DNA from: Myxococcales bacterium
Lineage (GTDB): Bacteria > Myxococcota_A > Polyangia > Haliangiales > Haliangiaceae
Length of the DNA stretch: 56,560 nt
Direction: 5' to 3'
Assembly: GCA_028287115.1 (NCBI GenBank)
Contig: JAQBQF010000214.1
Span: forward strand, 1-56,560
Below, in pieces: positions 43,837 to 51,566 of the stretch. The translations under genes and the position numbers were made by a program. Within the stretch, counting starts at the first letter, position 1; each line of letters begins with the position of its first letter. Under the pieces are notes generated by a model that was not told where the DNA came from, searched no databases, and was given only the letters and a program-made list of their open reading frames with translations.

Positions 43837-45144
43837 GTGCTCGCCGAGGATCCACTCGCGCAGGTCCGCATCGCCGGACTGACCGTATGCGAACGAGCCA
43901 GGCGCATCGCGGTGCGGGTGGGTGCAACGCGCGTGCTGGTGATCGATGGTCGGGCCGCGCGCGAGCGGATCCGGGACTTCCGGGCGGCACGAACCTGTCC
44001 TTTGTTGGTGATCCGCGCCGACCAGCTCGTCCACACGCCGCTGGTTCAGCCACTTATCGAAGCGACACCTCGCGACAACGGTCTGGCCATCGCCGTGGTC
44101 TGCGAGAAACCGCCCGTCGAGGATCTGACGGTCGGCGCCTACGCCGGTGCGTTCATCGCGTCCGGAACCGCGGCCGATGCCGCGGCACTGGCGATCGCCG
44201 ATGGCGACTCAGAAACATTTGTAACGAGCTTTGCGAATCCAACACGCGTCCCGCACGGCGCGATCGCACGCGCCCCCGTCGCGACCACCGCCCAACGCGC
44301 CGCCGCACATCGCCTGCTGTACCGGATCCTGATCAAGCCGCAGGACAACGCGATCACGCGATACCTGTATCGGCCGGTCTCGTTTCCGCTGACGCGCATG
44401 CTGGTCTGGACGGCGATCACACCGAATCAGATCTCGTATCTGGTCGCGGTGCTCGTCGCGTTCGGCTGCTGGATCACCGCGCACGCGAGCGCGACCTCGG
44501 CGATCGCGGGCACGGCGATCGTGCTCGGCGCCTCGTATCTTGATTGCTGTGACGGCGAGGTCGCGCGCGTCAAGCTGACGTCGTCACGGTTCGGCGCGTG
44601 GATCGATACGATCGTCGACGAGCTGTCGTCGGTCGGCTACATGGTGGCGCTCGGCTGGCATTGTCGCGTCGCGTTCGGTCCACAGTATTTCGGCGATCTG
44701 CCGTTCGATCCGTGGATCGCGGGCATCGTGTTCAGCGTCGTCACGTACCTGTGGACGATCTACTGCATCTACTACAACATCATCGTCGCGGTCGGTTCGG
44801 CGAACAGCCAGGACTACGTCGGTCGGTTCGAGGTCGCCCCGGGCGAAGGGCCCAACTCGGTGCGGCTACGCCCCGCGGAAGCCAAGGCGATCTCGACGCC
44901 GCGCGAGCTCCCACCGGTGCTCGAGTGGCTCGCGACCTACGCGCCTTATATCGTCCGTCGCGACTTCATCTCGTGGGGTACGTTGGTGTTTGCGATCGCG
45001 CGCCTGACCCACCTGGCGTTCGTGCTCCTCGTGATCGGGGGCATCGGCACTGCGGCGATTGTCACGATCGATCACGTGAAGCTGAGGTCGCTTCGCCGCG
45101 CGATCATGCGTAAAGGCTTGGTTCTCGAAGGCCCGCGAGGTTGA
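43837..45144 (+). CDS. CDP-alcohol phosphatidyltransferase with degenerate nucleotidyltransferase-like N-terminus
   Basis: 435 aa from GTG 43837 (the frame is open to about 43789 but without ATG or GTG). Residues 1-150 read like a nucleotidyltransferase fold lacking the Gly-rich loop ('AGLTVCERARRIAVRVGATRVLVID'). Residues 155-430 are the membrane enzyme: 'LIKPQDNAITRYLYRPVSFPLTRML..TAITPNQIS', then the CDP-OH-P motif D239-G240-xx-A243-R244-x8-G253-xxx-D257-xxx-D261, and about six segments. Fused IPCT-DIPPS enzymes of inositol-solute synthesis have this order, here with the active cytidylyltransferase encoded divergently. Product: a phosphodiester lipid or solute. Confidence 0.85.
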   Translation: MLAEDPLAQVRIAGLTVCERARRIAVRVGATRVLVIDGRAARERIRDFRAARTCPLLVIRADQLVHTPLVQPLIEATPRDNGLAIAVVCEKPPVEDLTVGAYAGAFIASGTAADAAALAIADGDSETFVTSFANPTRVPHGAIARAPVATTAQRAAAHRLLYRILIKPQDNAITRYLYRPVSFPLTRMLVWTAITPNQISYLVAVLVAFGCWITAHASATSAIAGTAIVLGASYLDCCDGEVARVKLTSSRFGAWIDTIVDELSSVGYMVALGWHCRVAFGPQYFGDLPFDPWIAGIVFSVVTYLWTIYCIYYNIIVAVGSANSQDYVGRFEVAPGEGPNSVRLRPAEAKAISTPRELPPVLEWLATYAPYIVRRDFISWGTLVFAIARLTHLAFVLLVIGGIGTAAIVTIDHVKLRSLRRAIMRKGLVLEGPRG

Positions 45145-45214
45145 GCGCGCACTCCGTCATCGGCTGTGATCGTGCCCCTTTGACAGAGTGCGCCGGGTCT
45201 GACCAAATAGGCTG

Positions 45215-45565
45215 GTGACCCTCCGTCGCGTCGCGAGCGCTGCAACCACGATCGTGGTCGCGATCGTCTTGGCGCTCGTGGTGCCGGTCTCGCAGCTGCG
45301 CACGGTCGCGATCGTCAAGTCGTGCTGCTGTCCCGATCCGTCGTCGTGTCATTGCCCCGATCACAAGGCAGAGAAAGGGACGCAGCCATCGATGCGCGCG
45401 TGTCACAGCACGCAGCAGATCCTGGTCGCCCCCGAAATGCCGAGCTTCTCCTCGCCGGTGATCGCGATCGCGTCTGCACCCGTGCGGATCGCGATCGCTC
45501 CGGCGCTTCCCCTTCGCTCGCCACACGCATCGCCTCCCCCCGCGCAGCCCGACGGTCCTTCTTAG
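45215..45565 (+). CDS. Small Cys-rich membrane-anchored protein
   Basis: 116 aa from GTG 45215. The N-terminal segment ('VASAATTIVVAIVLALVVPV') is a signal or anchor. Next is a cysteine cluster 'SCCCPDPSSCHCPDHK' with a further 'ACHST', a probable metal-binding site outside the membrane. The tail is Pro/Ala-rich. It opens a run of plus-strand envelope genes (45215-47676) rich in Cys and His. Metal identity is not shown by sequence. Confidence 0.65.
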   Translation: MTLRRVASAATTIVVAIVLALVVPVSQLRTVAIVKSCCCPDPSSCHCPDHKAEKGTQPSMRACHSTQQILVAPEMPSFSSPVIAIASAPVRIAIAPALPLRSPHASPPPAQPDGPS

Positions 45566-45659
45566 CGCTCGCGAGCGCTGAGTAGAGTTGATCCGTTTCG
45601 GCGTTCGCACATCTCGTGCGCGCGCAGCTGTTCACTTCATTTCTTTTGAGGGATTCATC

Positions 45660-46001
45660 ATGCGTTTCATTCGTACTGCCATCCTCGCTGCAGCCGTCAC
45701 CGTTTCCGCATTTGCATGCGGCAACAATGCGCCCCCCGACGCCGACCCGTTCGCGACGATGCAGCTGTGCTTCGACGAGCACCACACGACCGAGTCGCTG
45801 CCGGTAAACGATGCGATCGTGATCTGCTGCCTCGACCATCCAATCAACGGCGTTCATCCCTCGTGCGGTAACACCGTCGCCGAATGCACGGCGCGTCTCG
45901 AAGGCACCGATCCCGTCGGCATGCTCACGCAGACTGCGGACGTCACGACCGCCGTGATCATGGCGGCTTGCCAGGACTACGTCACGAAGAAGGGCCAGTG
46001 A
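45660..46001 (+). CDS. Small Cys-containing lipoprotein
   Basis: 113 aa from ATG 45660, with TGAGGGA ahead. Lipobox 'VSAFAC' in the first ~20 residues. The mature part has 'MQLCFDEHHTTESLP', 'VICCLDHPINGVHPSCGNTVAECTARL' and 'ACQDY', that is five further cysteines and a pair of His. This is consistent with disulfides or metal binding. Member of the 45-47.7 kb cluster; 25 bp before the barrel-like gene. No family recognised. Confidence 0.72.
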   Translation: MRFIRTAILAAAVTVSAFACGNNAPPDADPFATMQLCFDEHHTTESLPVNDAIVICCLDHPINGVHPSCGNTVAECTARLEGTDPVGMLTQTADVTTAVIMAACQDYVTKKGQ

Positions 46002-46026
46002 CCCGAAGGAGGTCCTGGCTCGTACG

Positions 46027-46797
46027 ATGAACATGTGTGTTCGGATCGGGCTCGTGTTGTCGCTGGGAGTCATCCCCGCGATAGCGCACGCCGATCATCA
46101 CGGAATGGCGATGCAATCGAGTGCCAGCCCCGAATCGACGTTCGGTGTGGGGCTGTCACTCGTTGCTGCGTCGTTCTCGACCGACTACATCGGCGATTAC
46201 GAGGCGCTGGTTCCGTCGCTCGGCTGGGCGATGGGCCGGTTCTCGGCGGGTGCGAGCATCGGCCTGTATCGGCTGGATGAAAATGGCCGCAAGTTCTACG
46301 GGCTGGGCGACGCGGTGGTGCATGGACAAGCGACCCTCGTCATACGCGAGTCCGTGCAAGGTGGCGTCATGCTCGCGGTGTCCGCGCCGACGGGCGATTC
46401 TCAGATCGGGCTCGGCATGGGCCATGTGATGGCGATGCCCGCGCTGTGGGGAACGTGGAATCACGATCGGTTGACGCTCGCGGTCTCCGGCGGCGTCGGT
46501 CGTGCACTCGCGAGCATAGGTCACGTTCATGGGATGTGGCCTCTTGTCGAGCCGATGAACATCTCGGAGGTAACGTGGAGTGCGAGCGGCGAGATCACGG
46601 TCACGCGCGACCTTCACGCGGGTCTGCGTGTCGGCGGCGGAGCTCCGGTGATCGATCCTGGCATCAACCGGATCGTGGCAGCGTTGCGAGTCGCGTGGGT
46701 CTCGGGCCGTGTCGATACGGCCGCAGAGCTTCAAGCCGGCCTCGCCGGCGATCCGTTCACCTTCCGTGGCGTCGTCGACACGTCCGTGCACTTCTAG
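46027..46797 (+). CDS. Outer-membrane barrel-like protein with His/Met-rich N-terminus
   Basis: 256 aa from ATG 46027 (ATG 46033 also possible), with signal 'VRIGLVLSLGVIPAIAHA'. The mature N-terminus is 'DHHGMAMQS', His/Met-rich as in copper-linked exported proteins. Beta strands repeat along the rest ('GVGLSLVAASFS', 'RFSAGASIGLYRL', 'GGVMLAVSAPTGDS', 'MGHVMAMPALWGTW', 'VTWSASGEITVTRDLHAGLRVGGGAP'), ending 'GVVDTSVHF' with terminal Phe. Likely an outer-membrane transporter-like barrel. It lies directly before the CxxCH lipoproteins. Confidence 0.75.
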   Translation: MNMCVRIGLVLSLGVIPAIAHADHHGMAMQSSASPESTFGVGLSLVAASFSTDYIGDYEALVPSLGWAMGRFSAGASIGLYRLDENGRKFYGLGDAVVHGQATLVIRESVQGGVMLAVSAPTGDSQIGLGMGHVMAMPALWGTWNHDRLTLAVSGGVGRALASIGHVHGMWPLVEPMNISEVTWSASGEITVTRDLHAGLRVGGGAPVIDPGINRIVAALRVAWVSGRVDTAAELQAGLAGDPFTFRGVVDTSVHF

Positions 46798-46805
46798 GAG
46801 TAACC

Positions 46806-47246
46806 ATGCGCTGGATTCTTTGCATCGTTCTGCTCGCCGGCTGCCCTGCGAGCCCTACGCCGACCGGCACGGTTTGTCCGGACCCCGATCCCAACACGCT
46901 GACCTACGACAATTTTGGCAAGAGCTTCATGACTCGGTACTGCACGTGGTGCCACGACAGTCACCTCTTGCACTCGCAACGCAATGGCGCGCCGATCTAC
47001 CACGACTTCGATACGCTGCTCGGGGTGCTCGAGGTGCCCGACCACATCGATCAGGAGACTGGAATCGGACCCAAGGCGAGCAACTACTTCATGCCGGGAT
47101 CACGGTGCCCGAGCGTCGCTGGCGGCCCGCTCGACAAGGACTGTAATCAGCCCACCGATCAGGAACGGAGAGACCTCGCGTTGTGGATTGCATGCGAGCG
47201 CAAACGTCCGCACAACTTCAGCGATGGTGGCGTCGATGCGCCCTAG
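46806..47246 (+). CDS. CxxCH cytochrome-like lipoprotein, first of a tandem pair
   Basis: 146 aa from ATG 46806, with lipobox 'VLLAGC'. Contains one heme c site 'RYCTWCHDSH' (residues about 42-51), preceded by 'LTYDNFGKSFM' and followed by 'NYFMPGSRCP' whose Met could be the axial ligand. 'LALWIACERKRPHNF' closes the fold. A single-heme periplasmic or surface cytochrome attached by lipid. It has 75-80% similarity by eye to the next gene, so the two arose by tandem duplication. Confidence 0.85.
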   Translation: MRWILCIVLLAGCPASPTPTGTVCPDPDPNTLTYDNFGKSFMTRYCTWCHDSHLLHSQRNGAPIYHDFDTLLGVLEVPDHIDQETGIGPKASNYFMPGSRCPSVAGGPLDKDCNQPTDQERRDLALWIACERKRPHNFSDGGVDAP

Positions 47247-47676
47247 CACGGTCATCGCGCTCGGCTTGCTCGTGGGTTGTGCGACGAAACCAACCGCGAC
47301 AGGCACGGTGTGCCCGGATCCCGATCCGAACACGCTGACGTACGAGAACTTCGGCAAACCGTTCATGACCCGCTACTGCACGTGGTGTCACGACTCCCAT
47401 CTCGTGCACTCGCAGCGCAACGGCGCGACGATCTATCACGACGTGGATACGCTCGAGCTGACGCTCCGCACCTGGCAGCACATCGATGAACAGGCAGGCA
47501 TCGGGCCCAAGGCTGAAAACTTCTTCATGCCGGGCTCGCAGTGCCCGAGCGTTGCAGGTGGCCCACTCGACAAGAATTGCGATCAACCCACCGACGAGGA
47601 ACGCAGGAATCTCGCGATGTGGCTCGCGTGCGAGCACAACCGTCCGCACAACTTCAGCGACGCCGGCGTCGATTAG
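47236..47676 (+). CDS. CxxCH cytochrome-like lipoprotein, second of a tandem pair
   Basis: 146 aa, exactly the same length as its neighbour when read from ATG 47236 (ATG 47224 adds four); overlaps the previous stop by 11 bp. Lipobox 'GLLVGC'. Same blocks: 'GTVCPDPDPNTLTYENFG', heme site 'RYCTWCHDSH', 'FFMPGSQCPSVAGGPLDKNC', 'LAMWLACEHNRPHNFSD'. Differences cluster between the heme site and the Met (DTLELTLRTWQH versus DTLLGVLEVPDH), perhaps altering partner contacts. Electron carrier by inference. Confidence 0.85.
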   Translation: MRPSTVIALGLLVGCATKPTATGTVCPDPDPNTLTYENFGKPFMTRYCTWCHDSHLVHSQRNGATIYHDVDTLELTLRTWQHIDEQAGIGPKAENFFMPGSQCPSVAGGPLDKNCDQPTDEERRNLAMWLACEHNRPHNFSDAGVD

Positions 47677-47898
47677 TCAGTTCGCCGCCACGCTCCACGA
47701 CATCGAGAGCGCGCTCGCGACGAGCGTCTTCATGTACGTCGGCGCAATACGTGTATGACGCGTTGGCGCCAAACAGATCCTCGCGTGGCTCTGGGCAACT
47801 GTTGTCTTGCGCATCACGGTGCGGACGACAGGTGCGAATGTGCAACCCGACACACCGAATACGCGATTCGCGAGCACGCGCCGCGCTATCATCGGATC
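47677..47898. other. Intergenic gap after the cytochrome-like pair
   Basis: 222 bases with no supported gene. A minus-strand frame of about 60 codons overlaps the gap but has no ribosome site or recognisable sequence. Confidence 0.4.
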
Positions 47899-49173
47899 AT
47901 GCGTTGGGGCTGGTTCGTCTTGCTGTGGGCCGGATGTCACGATCGACCCGGCTTGCTGGTCGAAGTGAAGACCACGACGGAGGCTGGCCCGCACCACGTG
48001 CAGCTCTACGTCAGCAAGCTGGGGTGTGGCAGCGATTGCCCCTCGATCATTCCGCCTGCAACGGGGTCGGCCACTCGGAGCCCGGTATCCGGCACCGGTT
48101 GGCTCGTCGAGGACGACCAAAAGTTCACGGTCGATCTCGACGGCGCGGGCCTCGCGAAGTTCCTCGTCGAACCCGACGCCACCGGCGACGCGATGATCGC
48201 TCGCGTCCTCGCCGTCGACGTCGATGCTGCAGGTCAGCCCCTTGGGGCGTCGTCGTTCGGTCCGATCAGGGTTCCGGGGTCGCAGCCCAGCGCGGTCGAG
48301 ATCGTGTTGTCACCGGCCGATGCATTCGGAGCGGCGACCGGCAACGAGCATTTGTTGCGATGGGAACGCCGATCTCCTCCCGCTCCGAACAGCGATGACT
48401 GCGTCGTCGTGCAGCACGGCGGCGGTAAGTCCGAGTTCTTCGTGCCAACCGCCGATCACGATTGCGACAGCCTGGCGTCCGAGTGTGATGCATTCGGATA
48501 TCTCGTCGACACGCCCCCGAGAAAGCTGTCGGATGGTAACTGCACCGCGCTGGCATTTGGTGGAAGCTGCAAGATCGGGGGCGCTCCTTGCGTCGAGAGT
48601 CTTGCGGTGCCACCGCTTCCGAGCTGCGTGCCGCTAGTGGCACCGGGGTACTGCTTGCCTCATGTCATCTGCAACACGTCGGCGCCGTGCCAGACCTGGG
48701 ATCCCGCGTGCCTGAGGGGGAAGTTCTTTAATGCGGGCCCGACGGTGCCGAGGCTCGAGTGCATCCTTCAGCTCGACGCGTTGACCAACAAGCCCTGCGG
48801 CAATGGCATGGGTCCCGTCGACGCGAGCATGACCGTGCTCGATTCCCCGACGAGCTCGTGCAAGTCGCTGCAACTGGGCACGATGGACGCACCGCCGTCG
48901 TTTGATTCGAGTGCCATCCTCGGGTCGCTGACAGTCGAGCTGTCGGGCTTTCAACAGGTCGGTTGCACGGCGGCGATGACCCTCACCGGCACCGCAACCC
49001 CAGGCGGGGATCTCGCCGGGATGGCGGAGATCGTCACCGAGACGGGCGTGCATCGCGTGATTCCTTGGCTGATCTCGCTTCGTCAGAGCGATTGCGCGAC
49101 GATCGTGACGGCGCCGATCATTTGCACGAGCCAAGTCGGCGGCACCGCGGATTCGCTCTACACCTGCCAATAG
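47899..49173 (+). CDS. Cys-rich lipoprotein, function unknown
   Basis: 424 aa from ATG 47899, with lipobox 'VLLWAGC'. The N-terminal half is an Ig-like beta region ('PGLLVEVKTTTEAGPHHVQLYVSKLGCGSDC') with 'AVEIVLSPAD'. The middle and C-terminal halves hold about 18 cysteines in spaced pairs ('HVICNTSAPCQTWDPACLRGKFF', 'DCATIVTAPIICTSQ'), implying a disulfide-locked extracellular fold. It resembles myxobacterial surface lipoproteins of unknown role. Probably separate from the cytochrome-like pair by a 222-bp gap. Confidence 0.7.
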   Translation: MRWGWFVLLWAGCHDRPGLLVEVKTTTEAGPHHVQLYVSKLGCGSDCPSIIPPATGSATRSPVSGTGWLVEDDQKFTVDLDGAGLAKFLVEPDATGDAMIARVLAVDVDAAGQPLGASSFGPIRVPGSQPSAVEIVLSPADAFGAATGNEHLLRWERRSPPAPNSDDCVVVQHGGGKSEFFVPTADHDCDSLASECDAFGYLVDTPPRKLSDGNCTALAFGGSCKIGGAPCVESLAVPPLPSCVPLVAPGYCLPHVICNTSAPCQTWDPACLRGKFFNAGPTVPRLECILQLDALTNKPCGNGMGPVDASMTVLDSPTSSCKSLQLGTMDAPPSFDSSAILGSLTVELSGFQQVGCTAAMTLTGTATPGGDLAGMAEIVTETGVHRVIPWLISLRQSDCATIVTAPIICTSQVGGTADSLYTCQ

Positions 49174-49315
49174 CCGACCTGGAGACAGGATTCGGCGAGC
49201 TGCAGGGTCGGAGCAGCGGCAGATTCGCGCGCTCGGGGCATGCTCAGCCGAGCGCGGGGATCGCCTTCATGGCGTGGTGGTATCGCGCGTCGACGACCCA
49301 GGCGATTTTCGAAGT

Positions 49316-50413
49316 TCACGCAAGCCCGGGGTGTTTGCGTGAGGTGAACCGGTGTTTCATCCCGAGAAATCTCTGTTCGAACGTGAACCACGAGATCGTC
49401 GCGAGGCCGACGGCGAAGGCGATCTTGACCGGTAGCCAGCCGAGGCTCGTGACATCGGCACCGAGCCGATCCGCGACCGCACGGACGATCGTGTCCGCGG
49501 GACGATGGAGGAGGTAGAGCCCGAAGCACAGCTTGCCCAGATAGCGCAGCGGTGCATTGCGCAGGATCGCGGTCCTCGCGTCATCGCGGTGCAAGACGAC
49601 GAGCAGCAGCACCGCGGAGCATCCGACTGCGACCACGGAATAGCCGAACGTGCGGCCGAACATGGTCGTGCGGTCGAGATGAGTCGCGACCGCGATCACC
49701 GCGCTGGCCGCTGCGATCAGCCCCACCGGTCCGGGCAGCTTATGTCGCAGTGCCTCGAACCTCGCGGTGCGTACGAAGATCGCGAGGAGGCAGCCGGCGG
49801 CAATGGTATCGAGCCGGCACAGCGTGAACAGGTACTGGATGCGCTCGCGATCCGGAACGAGCGCCGCGGTCGCGATGCGCGTGGCCAGTGCGGCGATCGC
49901 AAACGCTGCGAGCCAGCTCGGGAGCCGCCGTGGATCGATCGCGCGGACGACGAGTGGGAAGGTCAGATAGAACTGCTCTTCGATCGCGAGCGACCAGACC
50001 GGCGCGATCCAGTACGGCGGATCGCGGCCGAGCAAGCTCTCCGGAACATTACCGAGCTGGAGCACGTACCAGAGCGGAGACCCGGCCTGACCGACGAACG
50101 CTCCGTGATCGAGGGCCGAAAATCCGACGAACATTCCGACGACGAGCAGGTAAAATAGCGGAAAGATCCGCAGCACTCGGCGTGCATAGAAGTTGCGGAA
50201 GTAGTCCGGGTCCTGTCGCGTGTCGATCAAGATTCCCGCGATCAAGAAGCCGCTGATCACGAAGAACAGGTCGACGCCAATCCAGCCACCTTCGATCCAC
50301 CAGGGTGTTCCGCGCGCGTCCGGATACATCCGGTGAATCATCACGAGCAGGATCGCGATGCCACGCAGACCATCGAGCTCTCCGATGTAACCGCCGGTCG
50401 TCCCCTTCTGCAT
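49316..50413 (-). CDS. Acyltransferase family 3 (OafA/YrhL-type) membrane protein
   Basis: 365 aa, about ten membrane segments. 'ELDGLRGIAILLVMIHRMYP' with the catalytic-type His, 'GGWIGVDLFFVISGFLIAGIL', 'FRNFYARRVLRIFPLFYLLV' and 'VWSLAIEEQFYLTFPLV' are the family signatures. These enzymes acetylate or acylate surface sugars. It is the last gene of the KirBac-parvulin-cytochrome set on the same strand (28-bp gap), though it may also have its own promoter. Confidence 0.92.
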   Translation of the reverse strand: MQKGTTGGYIGELDGLRGIAILLVMIHRMYPDARGTPWWIEGGWIGVDLFFVISGFLIAGILIDTRQDPDYFRNFYARRVLRIFPLFYLLVVGMFVGFSALDHGAFVGQAGSPLWYVLQLGNVPESLLGRDPPYWIAPVWSLAIEEQFYLTFPLVVRAIDPRRLPSWLAAFAIAALATRIATAALVPDRERIQYLFTLCRLDTIAAGCLLAIFVRTARFEALRHKLPGPVGLIAAASAVIAVATHLDRTTMFGRTFGYSVVAVGCSAVLLLVVLHRDDARTAILRNAPLRYLGKLCFGLYLLHRPADTIVRAVADRLGADVTSLGWLPVKIAFAVGLATISWFTFEQRFLGMKHRFTSRKHPGLA

Positions 50414-50441
50414 CGCCGCTGGTGCGTGCAGCAGACATGCC

Positions 50442-51041
50442 CTAGAGGTCGGGCTTCGGAATCCCAGGTGGCAGCGAGCGCATGTACGCCACGATGCCTA
50501 CATACTCGGGCGTTCCGGCGGCGATCGGAAACGAGTGCATCGCGGCGCCGATCGAGACTTCTCCACCTTCGGGGTTGAACCCCGTGGTCACGGTTGCGAG
50601 GAGCTGCGGATCGGTGTGCTTGCCGATGCCGGATGGCGTGATGTCCGGACCGCCGAGATCGTGACAGCCACTCTTCGCGCACGAGTACATGTCGTAAGCG
50701 GCCTGGCCGGCTGCGAGATCGGAAGCGGCGTAGGACATCACGAGGAGCGGCAGTGATTGGTGAGACCCAGCGGCGCTCGTCGCGGTGATCGTCGCGGCGC
50801 CTTCCTTGAGCGAGACGACCGTTCCGAGTGAATCGGTGCCCGTCACGGTCGCCACGGTCGGATCCGTGCTCGTCCAGGTCAGGCCGCTCGCTCCCTTTGC
50901 ACCGATCGTCACCTTGTACGTCGCGCCCCCGCCCGCGGGATCGGCGCCGCTGAACAAGGTCGTCAGCGGATAGATCGTCAGGCTCTCGCCCGATCCGGTC
51001 GTGCAGCCAAATAGCCCCAACAGGGCGATCGCGATACGCAT
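50442..51041 (-). CDS. Lipoprotein with Big_2-like domain and CX4CH cytochrome-like module
   Basis: 199 aa from ATG 51041, with lipobox 'LLGLFGC'. Residues about 20-95 form an Ig-like fold ('YKVTIGAKGASGLTWTSTDPTVATVTGTDSLGTVVSLKEGAATITATSAAG', Big_2 pattern). Then 'AGQAAYDMYSCAKSGCHDLGGPDITP' has a CX4CH site rather than CxxCH, and 'IGAAMHSFP' offers an axial Met. 'YVGIVAYMRSLPPG' ends a cytochrome c-like fold. CX4CH does bind heme in some tetraheme cytochromes. Probably an anchored electron carrier. Same operon as KirBac and parvulin. Confidence 0.75.
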   Translation of the reverse strand: MRIAIALLGLFGCTTGSGESLTIYPLTTLFSGADPAGGGATYKVTIGAKGASGLTWTSTDPTVATVTGTDSLGTVVSLKEGAATITATSAAGSHQSLPLLVMSYAASDLAAGQAAYDMYSCAKSGCHDLGGPDITPSGIGKHTDPQLLATVTTGFNPEGGEVSIGAAMHSFPIAAGTPEYVGIVAYMRSLPPGIPKPDL

Positions 51042-51080
51042 CTCGATCACTGCAACGCGGATCGCAGGCAACGTCAATCG

Positions 51081-51566
51081 CTACTCGACGCGCTTGATAA
51101 TGTGAAACCCAAAATCGGACTGGACGACCCCGACCTCGTTGATCTTGAGCCGCAACCCGAGCTGCTTGAACTCGATCACGAGCTGCGCATCCGGCGATAC
51201 CGCATACGAGCGCCCCGATTCGGCGCTGCCCGGATCTTCGGAGTCTTGCTTCATCAGGGCTTCGAAGCCGGTTCCGGTCTTGATCTTCTCGAGCAACGAG
51301 CGAACCTCGGTCTCGGCATCTTGCTTCGTGCGGGCTGCCGCACGCGGATCGTGTGTCTGGTCGAGATCCTTCCAGCCGATCAGGATGTGCTTGACCTGCG
51401 CGGTGTTCGCGAGCGGCTCGCGTGCGAGGATCTCGGACGACACCACCGATGAAGTCTGCGGCAGGGCTTCGGGGCCGTTCATCGAGTTGTGCATCGACGG
51501 ACCGCCTTTGACACCAGGGCCGCAACCGGTGAGCAAGGCGAGAACGAGCACGGCGGATCGAATCAT
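51081..51566 (-). CDS. Parvulin-type peptidyl-prolyl isomerase lipoprotein
   Basis: 161 aa from ATG 51566, with lipobox 'LALLTGC'. The PpiC domain spans about residues 55-160: 'VKHILIGWKDL', a Lys/Glu helix ('TEVRSLLEKIKTGTGFEALMKQDSEDPGSAESG'), and 'KINEVGVVQSDFGFHIIKRV' with the usual catalytic-type Phe-His ends. It probably folds periplasmic or outer-membrane proteins. It overlaps the KirBac stop by 4 bp and lies 39 bp before the Ig-cytochrome gene. Confidence 0.9.
   Translation of the reverse strand: MIRSAVLVLALLTGCGPGVKGGPSMHNSMNGPEALPQTSSVVSSEILAREPLANTAQVKHILIGWKDLDQTHDPRAAARTKQDAETEVRSLLEKIKTGTGFEALMKQDSEDPGSAESGRSYAVSPDAQLVIEFKQLGLRLKINEVGVVQSDFGFHIIKRVE

Noticed and set aside
47654..47845. 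63-codon minus-strand frame in the gap after the cytochrome-like pair
   Set aside because: No ribosome site, no recognised motif, and partly antisense to a real gene.
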